A DNA stretch of 64,000 bases from Phoronis australis (taxonomy: Eukaryota; Phoronida; Phoronidae), in NCBI GenBank assembly GCA_002633005.1, contig NMRA01000305.1, positions 208,755 to 272,754 of the forward strand, read 5' to 3'. Shown piece by piece: positions 21,797-34,559 of this stretch; within the stretch, counting starts at the first letter, position 1, and each line of letters opens with the position of its first letter. A program made the position numbers and the translations under genes. The notes below the pieces were generated by a model that saw nothing but the letters and a program-made list of their open reading frames with translations, was not told where the DNA came from and ran no database searches.

Positions 21797-23975
21797 TGAA
21801 AACGCTTTGCCCACGCTTTGTGTGTCATAAACGAGATAAGCACACCAGCAGCTGACGCAGCAAGTAGAACTACTCTCGTTTATCACATTGGTGTAGACTC
21901 ACCGACAGTTGAACTGTGGTTTTCTGTAGACCCCAGACTGTCCCGAGTTGCACCATAGACTCCCGGGACGGTCTCTCACGACGATTAAGCGTTGTGTCCA
22001 ACAGTGCCCAAATAATTCCACTAATTAGCTAAATAAGGGTCCTGCGTGAAATATCGCGGGGCCACTTCTCGTCCCCTGGCCTGCAAGTGCTATTCAAAAC
22101 TTGTTGCGATCGCCAGTTCTGGGACCTGGCACCCACGTCTCGTCGCCACGAGACGGTAAGACCGTTGCAGTGGGGGCGGGGCTGATCTTAGCCAACATTA
22201 TGCGGCAGCGGTCACTCTAGGCCGAGGTCACTAGTAAACAGAGCCAAACGCTATAGCAATAGTGGCAAAGAGTGTAGGGTAGCTTAAACTGAAAATTACG
22301 ACACCAATGCGCCTTGTGTGAACTGCGAAACCGGGTGCGGGTATGAACTTTTTCCACGGCATTCATGTGGCTGAGTGTAAAATTACACACGCGGCGCCGG
22401 CAAAGTAAACTTGCGAGAAAACGTAAGGGATATCTGGAAGTCACATGGGGTTAGTAAATTCAACAGGGAGATCGGCAATGGCGGACTGGCAGATTCTCGC
22501 AAACAAAAGAAACAGAAAAAGAGTCTTTTCATAAACAAGTCGATGACAAAAAAAAGAAAGAAACTACGGAACTGATAACTGTTGAAGTTTTGTCTGAGAT
22601 GTAATTCTCCATTTTATATTCATTTCTCTCAGTCTCACTGAATAACGAGCATCAACTGGTCCTCAATATGTTATTATGCGACTATAGCCGAAAAAATGCA
22701 CCCAATTTGCTAGAAAAACACGTAGCACGAAATGTGTGAAGACGTCAGATGAGGCTTCAAATAATGCGATGATTTTTCTTTCATCGCGTTGCCTTCGCCC
22801 TCGGTTCGGAAAACACTAAATTCTGATTTATCAAAATTTCAATCGCTATCAAATCATTAAGCTAAGATTTCAATTAACAACGGCAGATTTTTCTTTTGAT
22901 CTAGTTGATTGATCCCGTCAACGTACACGGGTGAGGCTTACATATATAGTACCCCTAACTTAGATAAGACGCGATGTAATTGTGGCCCATACACAGGTTG
23001 TCGAAAAATTGCTGAAATAATAAACGCAATGTATGTGCACAGGGAAGTTTAGAGGAGGTAGACCTGAAGTGTGTTCAATAGAGTGAGCGTGTACTCGCGA
23101 ATACAGCTATCGACTACAACACTGTTGTGCATGCGTTCGGCCGTGACACCAGTGACACGGCCGGGGTTCGCCTACTAAACACGCTCTGCGTGAAGATCGT
23201 AAAGGAAACGTTTAAGGCAATTACTATTTAAGTCAACAAACGGTTTTCAATATTTACACTTTGATTTGTAGATGTTATTGGAATTTATTCATCTGTGCAT
23301 GTGTAGTCTATTGATACATGACAAAGCAACGGCTCGATAACGCGGCCTCCAGACAGATTGTGTACTGTTGTCCCTAGTTACTAACACCAGAGGTCGTTGT
23401 TAACCGCGTGCAAGCTGGAAAAATAGTAGATTGTAAACGGCTGGTGACGCAGTTTTGGCCAAAAACAGAGAGATTTGTAGACAGCTATGACATCGATGTG
23501 CCCTACTCGCCCTCACACGTCAGAGTAAGTGTAAATGGTATTGGCCAGTTTTTGTGGCCATATCCTAATTAACAGGATTTCGTGGGAATTCCTTCTTGAC
23601 GCTGGGGCACTGTCTGGACTGAGTTGGCACGTAACCCGTCTGTAAATTAAGCAAGCATATTTTCGGGCAAGGACCAGTGCTTGGCAATCCAACCATTAGG
23701 AAGTGGTGACAAAGATGCTAATTGACACAGTGTCTTCCCAGCTACATTAACTGCGTGTGGTTGAACTTTACAGGTCCCAGTGAACTTTGAAGCAGACCCA
23801 GAGTTAGTTGACACTGACTTCGACGGTACGGCTCTGTTCTTTCTGCCCCGTGACGGTTATGACCTTCATTCATCACCTCGGCATCCCTTCTTTGATTCAG
23901 TCAGTGTTATTGATGGCTTATAATGCTTGTTTTCAAGGGTAATGCCGAATAAGGGACTTAATAAATCAATGAATT
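21797..23975. other. Intergenic stretch
   Basis: No gene recognised. There is a clear GC-richer part (21900-22420) that could be promoter sequence for the minus-strand genes. Two adjacent open stretches (ending near 23525 and spanning 23773-23824, plus strand) have donor/acceptor signals but no start and no compatible downstream phase, so they are not called. Confidence 0.5.
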
Positions 23976-25705
23976 TAGTCTACCAAACTGTGCCCAACTT
24001 CCTTAATGCATTCTCCACCCATTTTTGCCATGCAGAGTCCGACAAAGTGGATGATTTGCCATGCATTGGGTTGACACCTTCGTCCATGTAGTTAAACTCT
24101 TCAACCTAGGCAACAATATTTTTTGTGTACTCTGTGTCAGATTGGTTCTGTTCTGTGACAATTCTTTTACCATTATTTCAATAATCATGTTGTCACTATA
24201 TTGAACTATGTTGACTCAGTAGAATCAATGGTGACAATCTGCAATCAATTCATCAATTCGAATAACACCTTTTGTTTACATACACATGTTAACACTGTGT
24301 TTGTTATTTGCTTCATTTCAGGATGACGTTTTGGTCTAGACACGATCCAGTGAACTTTTCTATCCCAAAGGGCAATACAGATCATTGGTCAAAAATGAGG
24401 CTAAGGGTGGGTACTATAGGACCTGAACAGCGACGCTCTAGCTTTTGTTGCAATCTTTTATGTCAGTAATAAATTGTTCAAATGATCTTATGTTAAAACT
24501 AACTCTTTGCTCATGTAATGCAGGGTCAAGTGGCAGATCTAGGATATCATGAGAGGGACATCATTTTTCTTTTTGTAATGTGTGTGCGACTCCTCCCCCC
24601 TCTCCTCTAACACAGGTGCACACAAAAAGGTAGACGCCCACGATTAGCTGTAAAATAATAAATGCCAAAATTTATTTCCAAGCCATTTTACCTATTTTTT
24701 GGTAGCCAAGAGGTCAATGTGGAGTTTTGAAATAGCACAAATGATCTTCATGTGTGGCAAACACCAAAATTACCTTTGAATGCAGTAACTCATTTTTTAA
24801 CATTCTTTCAGTTCTAAAACTGGCACAATTGATCCAAATACTAGTTTTGAGTACAAAAACCAAACATTCATCCATCGCTTCAGGCTCCAACAAGAGTTAT
24901 CTCCCTACTTGTACACCAATTATCTCCCTATATATTACAATAAGGTGCTGCAGCTTTGGTTCTTACTTTTGTTTTCTTGCACACAGAAGTGAGTGAAAAC
25001 AGCAGGCAACTTTGCGAATTTACTATAACTTACAGTCAGACGCAAAAACATGAGGCCTACAATATGAGTCAAGTTTAAATGTTTCTATAGTCCTGACTTG
25101 ATTTATAAGTTGCATAACCATTCACTTCCCATTGAATAGGGAGGGCGGTATGTTCATTAGCAATACGTAAGAATCGTAATTGTTATGTTGAGAAGACTTT
25201 GTTGTCTTCGCCTATTTACTGATCATTTTTTTTCTTCCCAGGCATCCTCGGCTGTCCCATCATACCAAGGACTCAGTTCATGTAAGTTACAGCTGTACTA
25301 ATTACAGCAACAACTAAAAGTTTTGTTTTAAGTAATAAAATTAACATAATTACTGAAGTATTTGCAGTTGATTACTCAGACTACTCAGTGTTTAGAATAC
25401 AGGTGTACTATATTGTCCATGGGCGGCGCACCATAGGGGCTGGGGGGGGGGGCTTATTTCAGTGCTGCACTGCCCATGTTGTCAGTCTGCCATCTTAGCA
25501 ACACAAACGCAGAGCTGGCCACTGCAATTACCATCGGTCACACAGTGGCCACAGGCTAACTACAAATTTGAAATCACATAGTTCTACATCTGTTTTTGTG
25601 ACTGTCAAATGAGAAAAATAGTATCATTCTTTGCTTTCTTTAGCTTACTAAGTTTAGTTTCATTGTAAATATTAATTAAAATGTTCAGGAATTTATTTAT
25701 GTGCC
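23976..25705. repeat. 1.7-kb duplicated block, copy 1
   Basis: From taccaaactgtgcccaactt to tcaggaatttatttatgtgcc it matches 25707-27440 nearly base for base, including two coding exons (24322-24406 and 25242-25281). The copies are separated only by the n at 25706. Differences are scattered substitutions and small indels. Confidence 0.9.
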
Positions 25706-28700
25706 NTAGTGTACCAAACTGTGCCCAACTTCCTTAATGCATTCTCCACCCATTTTTGCCATGCAGAGTCTGACAAAGTGGATGATTTGCCATGCATTGG
25801 GTTGACACCTTCATCCATGTAGTTAAACTCTTCAACCTAGGCAACAACATTTTTTGTGCAATCTTTGTCAGATTGGTTCTGTTCTGTGACAATTCTTTTA
25901 CCATTATTTCAATAATTGTCACTATCATTGAACTATGTTAACTCAGTAGAATCAATGGTGACAATCTGCAATCAATTCATCAATTCGAATAACAGCTTTT
26001 GTTTACTGTACACATGTTACACTGTTTGTCATTTGCTTCATTTCAGGATGACGTTTTGGTCTAGACATGATCCAGTGAACTTTTCTATCCCAAAGGGCAA
26101 TACAGATCATTGGTCAAAAATGAGGCTAAGGGTAGGTACAATAGGACCTGAACGACAGTGATGCTCTAACTTTTGTTACAATCTTTTATGTCGGTAATAA
26201 ATTGTTCAAATGATCTTACGTTAAAACTAACTCTTTGCTCATATAATGCAGGGTCAAGTGGCAGATCTAGGATATCATGAGAGGGACAACATTTTTCTTT
26301 TTGTAATATGTGTGCGACTCCTCCCCCCTCTCCTCTAACGCAGGTGCACACACAAAGGTAGACGCCCATGATTAGATGTAAAATAATAAATGCCAAAATT
26401 TATTTCCAAGCCATTTTACATATTTTTTGGTAGCCAAGAGGTCAATGTGGAGTTTTGAAATAGCACAAATGATCTTCATGTGTGGCAAACACCAAAATAA
26501 CCTTTGTATGCAATAACTCGTTTGTTAACATTCTTTCAGTTCTAAAACTGGCACAATTCATCCAAATACTAGTTTTGAGTACAAAAACCAAACATTTATC
26601 CATCGCTTCAGGCTCCAACTGGAGTTATCTCCCTACTTGTACACCAATTATCTCCCTATATATTACAATATGATGCTGCATCGTGATTGCTTTGGTTCTT
26701 ACTTTTGTTTTTTTGCACACAGAAGTGAGTGAAAACAGCAGGCAACTTTGCGAATTTACTATAACTTACAGTCAGATGCAAAAACATGAGGCCTACAATA
26801 TGAGTCAAGTTTAAATGTTTCTATAGTCCTGACTTGATTTATAAGTTGCATAACCATTCACTTCCCATTGAATAAGGAGGGCGGTGTGTTGATAAGCAAT
26901 ACGTAACAATCGTAATTGTTATGTTGAGAAGACTTTGTTGACTTCGCCTATTTACTGATCATTTTTTTCTTCCCAGGCATCCTCGGCTGTCCCATCATAC
27001 CAAGGACTCAGTTCATGTAAGTTACAGCTGTACTAATTACAGCAACAACTAAAAGTTTTGTTTTAAGTAATAAAATTAACATAATTACTGAAATATTTGC
27101 AGTTGATTACTCAGACTACTCAGTGTTTAGAATACAGGTGTACTATATTGTCCATGGGCGGCGCACCATAGGGGCTGGGGGGGGGGGCTTATTTCAGTGC
27201 TGCACTGCCCATGTTGTCAGTCTGCCATCTTAGCAACACAAACGCAGAGCTGGCCACTGCAATTACCATCGGTCACACAGTGGCCACAGGCTAACTACAA
27301 ATTTGAAATCACATAGTTCTACATCTGTTTTTGTGACTGTCAAATGAGAAAAATAGTATCATTCTTTGCTTTCTTTAGCTTACTAAGTTTAGTTTCATTG
27401 TAAATATTAATTAAAATGTTCAGGAATTTATTTATGTGCCCAACTAAACGGGCGTTAAAAGTTCTCACGCCAAGTTGCAAGCTGTTGGCCATTTACTTCA
27501 CAAAGTATGAATAATTGCATTTTACATATTAAATTGTGGTTGCCAACTTAACATTAACTACTCAGTGTGACTTGATTTTGATACACTTTTACAATAAAAT
27601 TAACAATAAAGGACGTGACGTGGGGAGCAAGTGAAACTGTATTCTTTTATCACCATGTAGTCCCCTCGACAAAGTTCATGGTGTAACATTTGCAAGTTTT
27701 GTACAAGAAAACACAACTATGATTTCACAACAATGTTAGAAGCCACATGGGGGTCACTCATATTGACAAAGTGCCTGCAGGCGTGTACCAAATATTGTGG
27801 GTAAGTGGTACTTTTTCAGCCAGTTTTGCGGGACCCACGTAGGGTGTAATAGGCCCCTAAATTTCCATTTTGTCCCCGCAAAAGGGGGTGGAGCAGAAAA
27901 AAGTACCCTGCAAAGAGGTGAGGTAGAAAAATCTACCCCCGCAAAAGGAGAGTGGGAATTATCAGTCTTGGCTCATGCAATAGGTGGTCTCTCAGCAGTT
28001 TTGGTAAAAGCCTATGAGCACCTTGTCAATAAGTGTGAACCCACCCGGGAAGCCACTGAACAATAAAAAACTGTCGATTTTAAAATAATATTTTTGTCTG
28101 ATGAGCTTTTATTTGACTTAAGTCGGAGTTAGTTCATTCTGTTATGTGATGCTATTGGTGATTTTACGACACAATGTATTTTAGTGGGGAGATTTGAGAG
28201 AACAATGACAGACAGTTTCGCTGGTAACACTCCTGGTGATTACTACCGCATGACACGACCAAAGACAACATCATGGAGGGAGAAGCTGAAGTCTTCGTTC
28301 AACACTCGCGCTAAGGAGGGCTTCAATTATTGGGAGATAGAAAGACCTAAACCTACCAAATGTAAGACTATTGGGTGTCTTTGTTGGAGACAGCTGATAC
28401 ATTCATTTGGTATTTTAGTAAACATACGAAAGTTGCTGTAAAATGTACCTGTATATTTTAGTTCGTAACATTCAGATATTGTCATCAGCACTTCTGATCC
28501 CTGAAAAATTTGTGTGTGCATCACATCAGATTTGCTTTTGGCTTGTTAATGCTGCGTTTACACGGTAATGTGCTTTGAATAAGTTGATCTGGGACAGTCT
28601 AGGTAGTGTTTGATGTGTAACAAACTAGTGCAGATTGCATCCTGGTGTCAACGTGTTCCAGAACAATTTTTGTTTCCACTAACACTTGCGATGGAACAAT

Positions 28701-28887
28701 CTGCATGTGAACGGGCTATAAGTTCCGTCAACATGAGGCGTAATGTTCTACACACATCAGGTGACGTTAAGTTTCAGTTGTCAAGGTGCTGAAACACATG
28801 TATTTGTTTTGTTCATCGTGATATTTTCTTGTAGCTAAGACAGTGCGAGACATCATTATTAAAGGCCGTGACTGGGACTCTAAGAGG
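24323..28887 (+). CDS. Uncharacterised small protein, start MTFWSRHDPVNF, 3' end unresolved
   Basis: Coding exons: 24322-24406 (ATG at 24323; duplicate 26047-26131), 25242-25281 (duplicate 26977-27016), 28185-28361 and 28835-28887. Phases run 0,1,1,0 and are consistent. The product is about 118 residues up to the last exon: MTFWSRHDPVNFSIPKGNTD…, then a central block TPGDYYRMTRPKTTSWREKL, and KTVRDIIIKGRDWDSKR. Its basic, Trp/Tyr-rich, low-hydrophobic character, with no membrane segment, recalls small ciliary microtubule inner proteins, but that is only a resemblance. I do not recognise the family. A likely terminal exon begins at about 29710 (GIGSYKTVLGVGNGPRT then stop), but joining it in that frame needs another exon or donor that I did not find. 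Only one copy of the duplicated exons 1-2 can start the protein. Confidence 0.6.
25707..27440. repeat. 1.7-kb duplicated block, copy 2
   Basis: Second copy of the block at 23976-25705, with duplicate exons at 26047-26131 and 26977-27016. Both splice donors and acceptors are intact. Probably an uncollapsed haplotype; a true tandem duplication cannot be excluded. Confidence 0.9.
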
Positions 28888-29709
28888 GTACACGCATTAA
28901 GCATGCTGTGGTCACAACTTATATTTTTTGAAGTGCATGTTTGCTTATTGATTATTGAAATGGGCGTATTTGGCAGAGAAAGGATAGTTGTCTCCCTTGA
29001 CTCAAGCAAAATAGGGAAAGAAAGTTGCCGTCCTTGATTCAAGGAAAAAATGAAACTTCGAAGAAATATTTCATGCAAAGCCATTCAACTCTCCAAAGTC
29101 CAAATACGCCTATGATTACTGAAGCACAATTTCTTATAATTTAAGCATTCTTCCACTGAGCTTGAACAGCTGCAACAAGCTTTTCCTTCACACTTGTCTT
29201 TGTATGAACCCACCATGGCGCATCCTGTAAACTCGCTCTTGCATGGTATTTATTCTTAGATAGTAGGAGCTAGTCTTAAACCAGGTCTAGAAAAAAATAT
29301 TTTTTACAACTCCTAGTGAGATTAAGCACAATTTTGAAGGTTCAAACATTTTTAAATGTTTTAAAAAACATAAAACAAATACAATATTGTGATATTTAAC
29401 ACACCAAAAATATAAAATATTTATGAGCTCAGCCGACGATCCTGAGGTGGAAAACAAAAAGTTTTCGCAATCAACGTATTTCAGAATTCAACTAATTTGT
29501 TCAAAATGATGCGAAGACAAGACTTGCTACTCATATACATGTGTCTGGTTGTGAGTTGGGGTGTGCACAGGCAAACACTCTTTAAATGATTAAATTCATT
29601 GTTTTCATACAGATTTGAAAAAAGAAAACAAAATTAATGAAAAACTTGAAAATTTCAATTATCTATTAATAGACCACCATGCTTATTGTTGATTTTTTTT
29701 CTTTTTCAG

Positions 29710-29775
29710 TCGGTAGATATGGAATAGGCTCATACAAGACAGTGCTGGGTGTTGGAAATGGACCACGGACGTAAT
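29710..29775 (+). CDS. Candidate terminal exon of the uncharacterised gene
   Basis: After a strong pyrimidine tract and CAG at 29709, one frame reads GRYGIGSYKTVLGVGNGPRT and ends at TAA. This frame needs one base from the previous exon, whereas the exon ending at 28887 leaves none. A missing small exon, or use of the next AG (29716, another frame to a stop near 29794), could resolve it. Confidence 0.4.
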
Positions 29776-29795
29776 GAATGCTACTAGTACATGAA

Positions 29796-32700
29796 AGGTG
29801 CTTGCATTGACCGTGTCTCAAGTGTTGTATATTTGGATATGGGGCTTGTCCAGTGTCAACATGGACTGCTCGGCTTGCGTTTGATGGAAGGACAATCATT
29901 CTCCCGCGAACGAGAGATTGGCGAGATTTATTTATTTAAAAGTGACTTTCGTGATTTATTTGGCTTAGTACGTAATTTTCCATATATTATGCAGAAAATA
30001 ATTGGCAAATTGGAAATTTTCCATTTGTTCTAAGACTCATTACTTCACTGCAAGTGTTGTTTTGTGACATTTACAAACTTGCCAATAATTCACAAAAATG
30101 TTCTTAATTTTCATTTTTCTGAAGAAATTTGCCATCAAATTTCATCCGTCTACCATATTGTGTGCTAAATAGGTAAAAAATTACCATATATTAAGTTTCT
30201 AACAAAATCTTTGCGTTTAACAAAGTTAACTTTCAAGATCAAAGTTGATCTATATGTTTAACACGTGATGAAACATTTTTACAAGCAAGATTTGTCCACT
30301 GGCCACTTTAAAAGTATTCCCAGTGGTACAATTACATACTCAACAGAAAATGTGATCAATATGCCTCAAAGATTAGCGACTGAGCTTTCAGATTAAGAAA
30401 ACATATTTTTTGATGTTTTATTTCTTGTAAATTGACCTTAATGTTGGAGCCTGTTAAAGTGGATTGTTTCGTTGGACAACTGATACGTCACATTAGAAAT
30501 GTTTGCTGTCAAAATTTATTTAGAAAAATACTTGCTCAATTTTCCACTCATAGGCCAATAGAAAGTTGCCGTTTCGATTGCTCAACTTTAAGGAAGGCGT
30601 ATACACCTGTCTATTGTATATAGTTATTGCTCAGTTAGGATGCATCATAAACTCTATAGCTTTCTAGTCTTGTTTTGTCTTTTGATATTGGAAATATATA
30701 AATACATAATATTTTATCACATTTGTCATTTGTCCGAAACTAAGGTACTGTCTATGAGTCCCTCGAAATACCATGAAAATCAGATAAATACATTACAACT
30801 TGCATCAACGCGACCTACGTGAAGAGCCAAGAACAGGGTACTGCTCATGTTATCCAAGTTAAAGTGAAATCTCGTACTGTTCGACTGTGCATTTCGCTTG
30901 CTGTACAAATTATGCAGCTGTTAGAATCATTTCAAATCTTTAAGTGACTATAAACCCATGTTTCGTCCAAGAAGCAAACTTTTGATCTAGGCGACTAACC
31001 GCTATCAAATGGGTCTCAACTTGTTCTATTGAGATTTCTGGGTTGGCAAAAATCTTACGGTACGTTATTCTTAGAGACCAAAGTTGGCACATAAAACGAC
31101 AAGCTGTAAAAAGCCAACTTGTAGAGCCTTGTCTCGAATGAATATTAACAGTCGGTTGTTTCATCAAAGCCCTGAAAGCACCTCTACTTTGACTAAAAAA
31201 CAATTTGAGACCAATTTCAAAACTATACCGGGAATTTCCAGAAATAAGGCCCATGGGTGGATGTTCAAAAAGTGACCTTTCAAAAAAGTCGAATGAAACC
31301 GAATATATGCCCATGCGTACTTTCCGAAACTGTCGTTAAAACGGTCTTTCATACTGCGCTCAGTAATAAGGTTAGTTACCAACAAAGTCACCCTCGTATT
31401 TCTGTTAAATGAGTGAAATCACGAACCGAAAATATGTCTTGGCAAAATAAACAAAAATTTCACATCAAAACATTATATACGAGTGTTCTCCACACTCAAG
31501 AATTCAAACAGGTAGCATTTACAACCACTTCAAAATTTATACAGTGTGCAGCATAGGCATATCATAGAGAAAACACAAAAAATGTACTTTTTTGTTCAAA
31601 ATGAAAAATCACTAGTGGCGTGAGCTATCTAAACAGGTCAGAGGCAAAAAATCAAACGGGCCGCGGCGACCTGTTACAACGGGTCATTGAGAACACTGCA
31701 TTCGTATCAGATTTTCACTTTTGAAAAATTTCCAAAAATGCACCCTTGGGCGTACTTTTGGGTGGGCCTATTTTTGAAAACTCTCTGCAAGTGGTTTCAG
31801 TCAAAAGCTGGTTGTGTAACAGAAGGCGGGTTTGTTGATCCTTGTACTGCACTAAATCTATTTGTAGATATAAGTAATTATTCCAACAAGTTTACATAAA
31901 TTTTCATGAAACAGGCGTTCACAGCCTACATTTGGCTCACATGCAGACGTACGCATGAAAACGATGCATGGATCTGTAACGACGTGAAACCTAAATTTTA
32001 ACTTGAAAATGCATTTAATTCATTCAAGCTGACAATTACCAGAATCGGTTGCGACTGCCTTAGTAAACGCAAAAGCATAATGAAAATGTAGCCATATAAC
32101 TGGAGTCACACAAAATCAAATTAGAAATCTATCTCACTTTAGGGTTTTTTGGTATCAAGCTAACATAACAGGATACCACTAAAATGAAGACCAGCTCACA
32201 AAAATAGAACTGATTACAATATTTGGCCTGGACAGGGTCCTTACACTTCTATTGTAATGTTTTTAAAAAAAAAATACGCAAGTCCTAATTTCCTTCACGC
32301 AAAAGGAAAACGAAAAGTTTAAAAACAAAGCCGATGGCATTTTAAGGAGCAGAGCATAAATCATAGTAACGGTATGAACATTTCATTTGAGCCTGGGATG
32401 ACATCTTTACTATGTGTCAGTGGTCTCCACTACAGTAAATTGAACCTCGACGGGAATCGCAATTAGCTTTATGTACAAGTTCAAAAGTACATAATTGTCC
32501 ATACTGCGAGGAGTTAACGTGTTAAGACTTGAAGTGCTTTGGCATTAAAAGTCAAAAATGTCCTTATGAGCGTTTGAAGAAATTGCTAATCTCCCAAAAG
32601 TTCACATTCACACAAGTAAGCAGAACCCGTCAAGGTAAAATTCAAACTCGTTGCTGCAACATGTCAAAACAAATTGTGGAGAGCAGTGTATGATAACATA

Positions 32701-34559
32701 ACCTTAAAGATGTGTTGAAGGCTATAAGCATTGTTCAGGTAACGATGTGAGTATTGCCTTTGGGGACACAACGGTGAAAGTCAAATGTTTCGAATTAATT
32801 TTGCGAGATATGTAAAATTCGAGTTGCCAAACAAGACAAATTTACACTCTTTTTATTTTCATTTTATATCTAACATGGACATTTTTAACCTGCCAAAACA
32901 GATGTTGGGTGCTCTGCAAAACACGATTCAAAAATAATGTTGAATCATGCATATCAAACAAACACTTACATTCCAAGGACATTGTATGTGTATTTGAAAA
33001 TAGTGACTTACATGAAAATGATGAATGCAATACAGGTAATGCGAGAAAACCAATTTTCAAATGAGAAGCAGACGGCTTGAACCTCCCACAGACATGACAG
33101 CTGTTGTTACTTGCCAATTTTCTTATTACCAGTACCTGGAAATACACAGCAAGTATTTAACTACCTAGAAATTCTTAATAAGCATCATGGAATAAATAAA
33201 AAGTCCTTTGGCTCCTTAATGATGTTATGTCTCTCCTTTATGTCTCATTAAAACTGTGAATAGTTAAATCTGTAGCAAGTGCCACCTGGTGACTTTCTGG
33301 AGAACTGTGTGAACAAGTACAATCAGGAAAAGAAACAATTTGTAAATTGTACGGTTTCGAAGAAAACACTACAACTGATACACCTAAAAATAAAATGTGA
33401 ACATATAAAAACCCTAGTAATTCCAGATATTATGCAATCGTTATTTGATAGCGAAATAAACAAAATAATAAAAACCGTGCCTTATTTCATTAGGGTAATG
33501 ATGAAATATTACCATACTCATTAACATAAAAAAGTCTCGCAAAACGAGACTTTCGCGAGATTGTAATGGTAACTGGTTCTCAGATGGTTTCCGGCACGCC
33601 GGAGGACCCGGGGTTAATTGTAAATTAGTAATTCATTTGCATCTTCACATTTAATGAGACTATGCATCTTCAAGCCTTCCTGAATATCTTATCAACAAGT
33701 CTCAACATTAAGCCAAATATCTACAAACTATAAAATACAACTCAATAAAAGTAAACATTTTCTGAAAATAGAAATCTTGGTACAATTTTAAATTCAAATT
33801 ACATCAATCTGCCACTAATTGAGTCACGTGTCTTTTTTGTAAAATTTAGCGAAAAGGAAAGGTACATTGGTAGGAAAACAATGAGGGCGTCAACAGAGCA
33901 AGTTTCGTTTGGTATAAACGTTCAATTGAAGATGGAATCTCATAAAAGCTGAACAGTTTTCTAAACTATCATTTCGTTTTGATTTCATTCAACTTATTTT
34001 TTTCAATAAAACCACAGAAGTCCAATTTTTAGATAGGCCCTCTTGTAAAAAGGAGCATTTTAAAAATCAATTGCGAAAAAGCATTTTGGTGAACAGTATC
34101 AATATCTGATTCGTTTTTCAAAAATACCACCTCTTATATTAATGAATACACCTCACTTCAAAAAACAGGACCCGCATTAATTCCTTATTTTTCAAATAAA
34201 ATATCCATTTCGATGCCAACATTTCCAAAAACCTTCCTGTGTCCACTACTTGCCATTATGCTGGAGATCGAAGTGTTGTGTCTAAATCGAAACGGTTTGG
34301 CACGTTTGGAACATGCGTGCTTTTCGCGTTAATTGCAATTGTTAAAACGAGGCATTGTGTTCTAAACAACAATGCACAACAATCATTTTTATAGCACCAC
34401 AAGAGTGTGCTGGTAGTGAATAACAGCCACAACTACTCAAGTTTCCAGTGCAATAATATCCGCCAATCAAGTGGAAGAGGCTGCTCCCAGGTATTCCCAC
34501 AGCTTTTAATTACGCAGTAAAATCTTCTTCCTCGCAGTTCAGACCGGGGGGTGACTTAC
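29796..34559. other. Intergenic stretch with a dispersed repeat, no gene
   Basis: AT-rich sequence. The parts at 31390-31500 and 31715-31780 (aaatgagtgaaatc, ttatatacgagtgttctcca, cttgggcgtacttttgggtg) have counterparts at 38715-38920 in CFAP20DC intron 1 (catgggcgtacttttgggtg). Near 33530 a short palindrome, gtctcgcaaaacgagac, is followed by tttcgcgagat. No coding exon was recognised; the last TMA7 exon may be hidden here. Confidence 0.5.

Noticed and set aside
21473-21886. 137-codon minus-strand open frame taken as one whole gene
   Set aside because: Only the central 25 codons up to a GTAGGT donor look like a real exon. The rest reads into intron or repeat-like sequence.
23434-23824. Two open stretches with GTAAGT donor and ACAG acceptor (…DSYDIDVPYSPSHVR / VPVNFEADPELVDTDFD) upstream of the uncharacterised gene
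   Set aside because: No start codon in the frame, and the exit phase would give an immediate stop in the next exon at 24322. Could be 5' non-coding exons or chance.
27797-28066. 89-codon plus-strand frame with repeated KGG…EKST wording
   Set aside because: The repetition comes from a short internal DNA repeat (gcaaaagg/gagg), it does not join the neighbouring exons, and no domain is recognised.
33279-33524. 81-codon AT-rich plus-strand frame
   Set aside because: Composition follows the AT-rich background; no splice context, no homology recognised.
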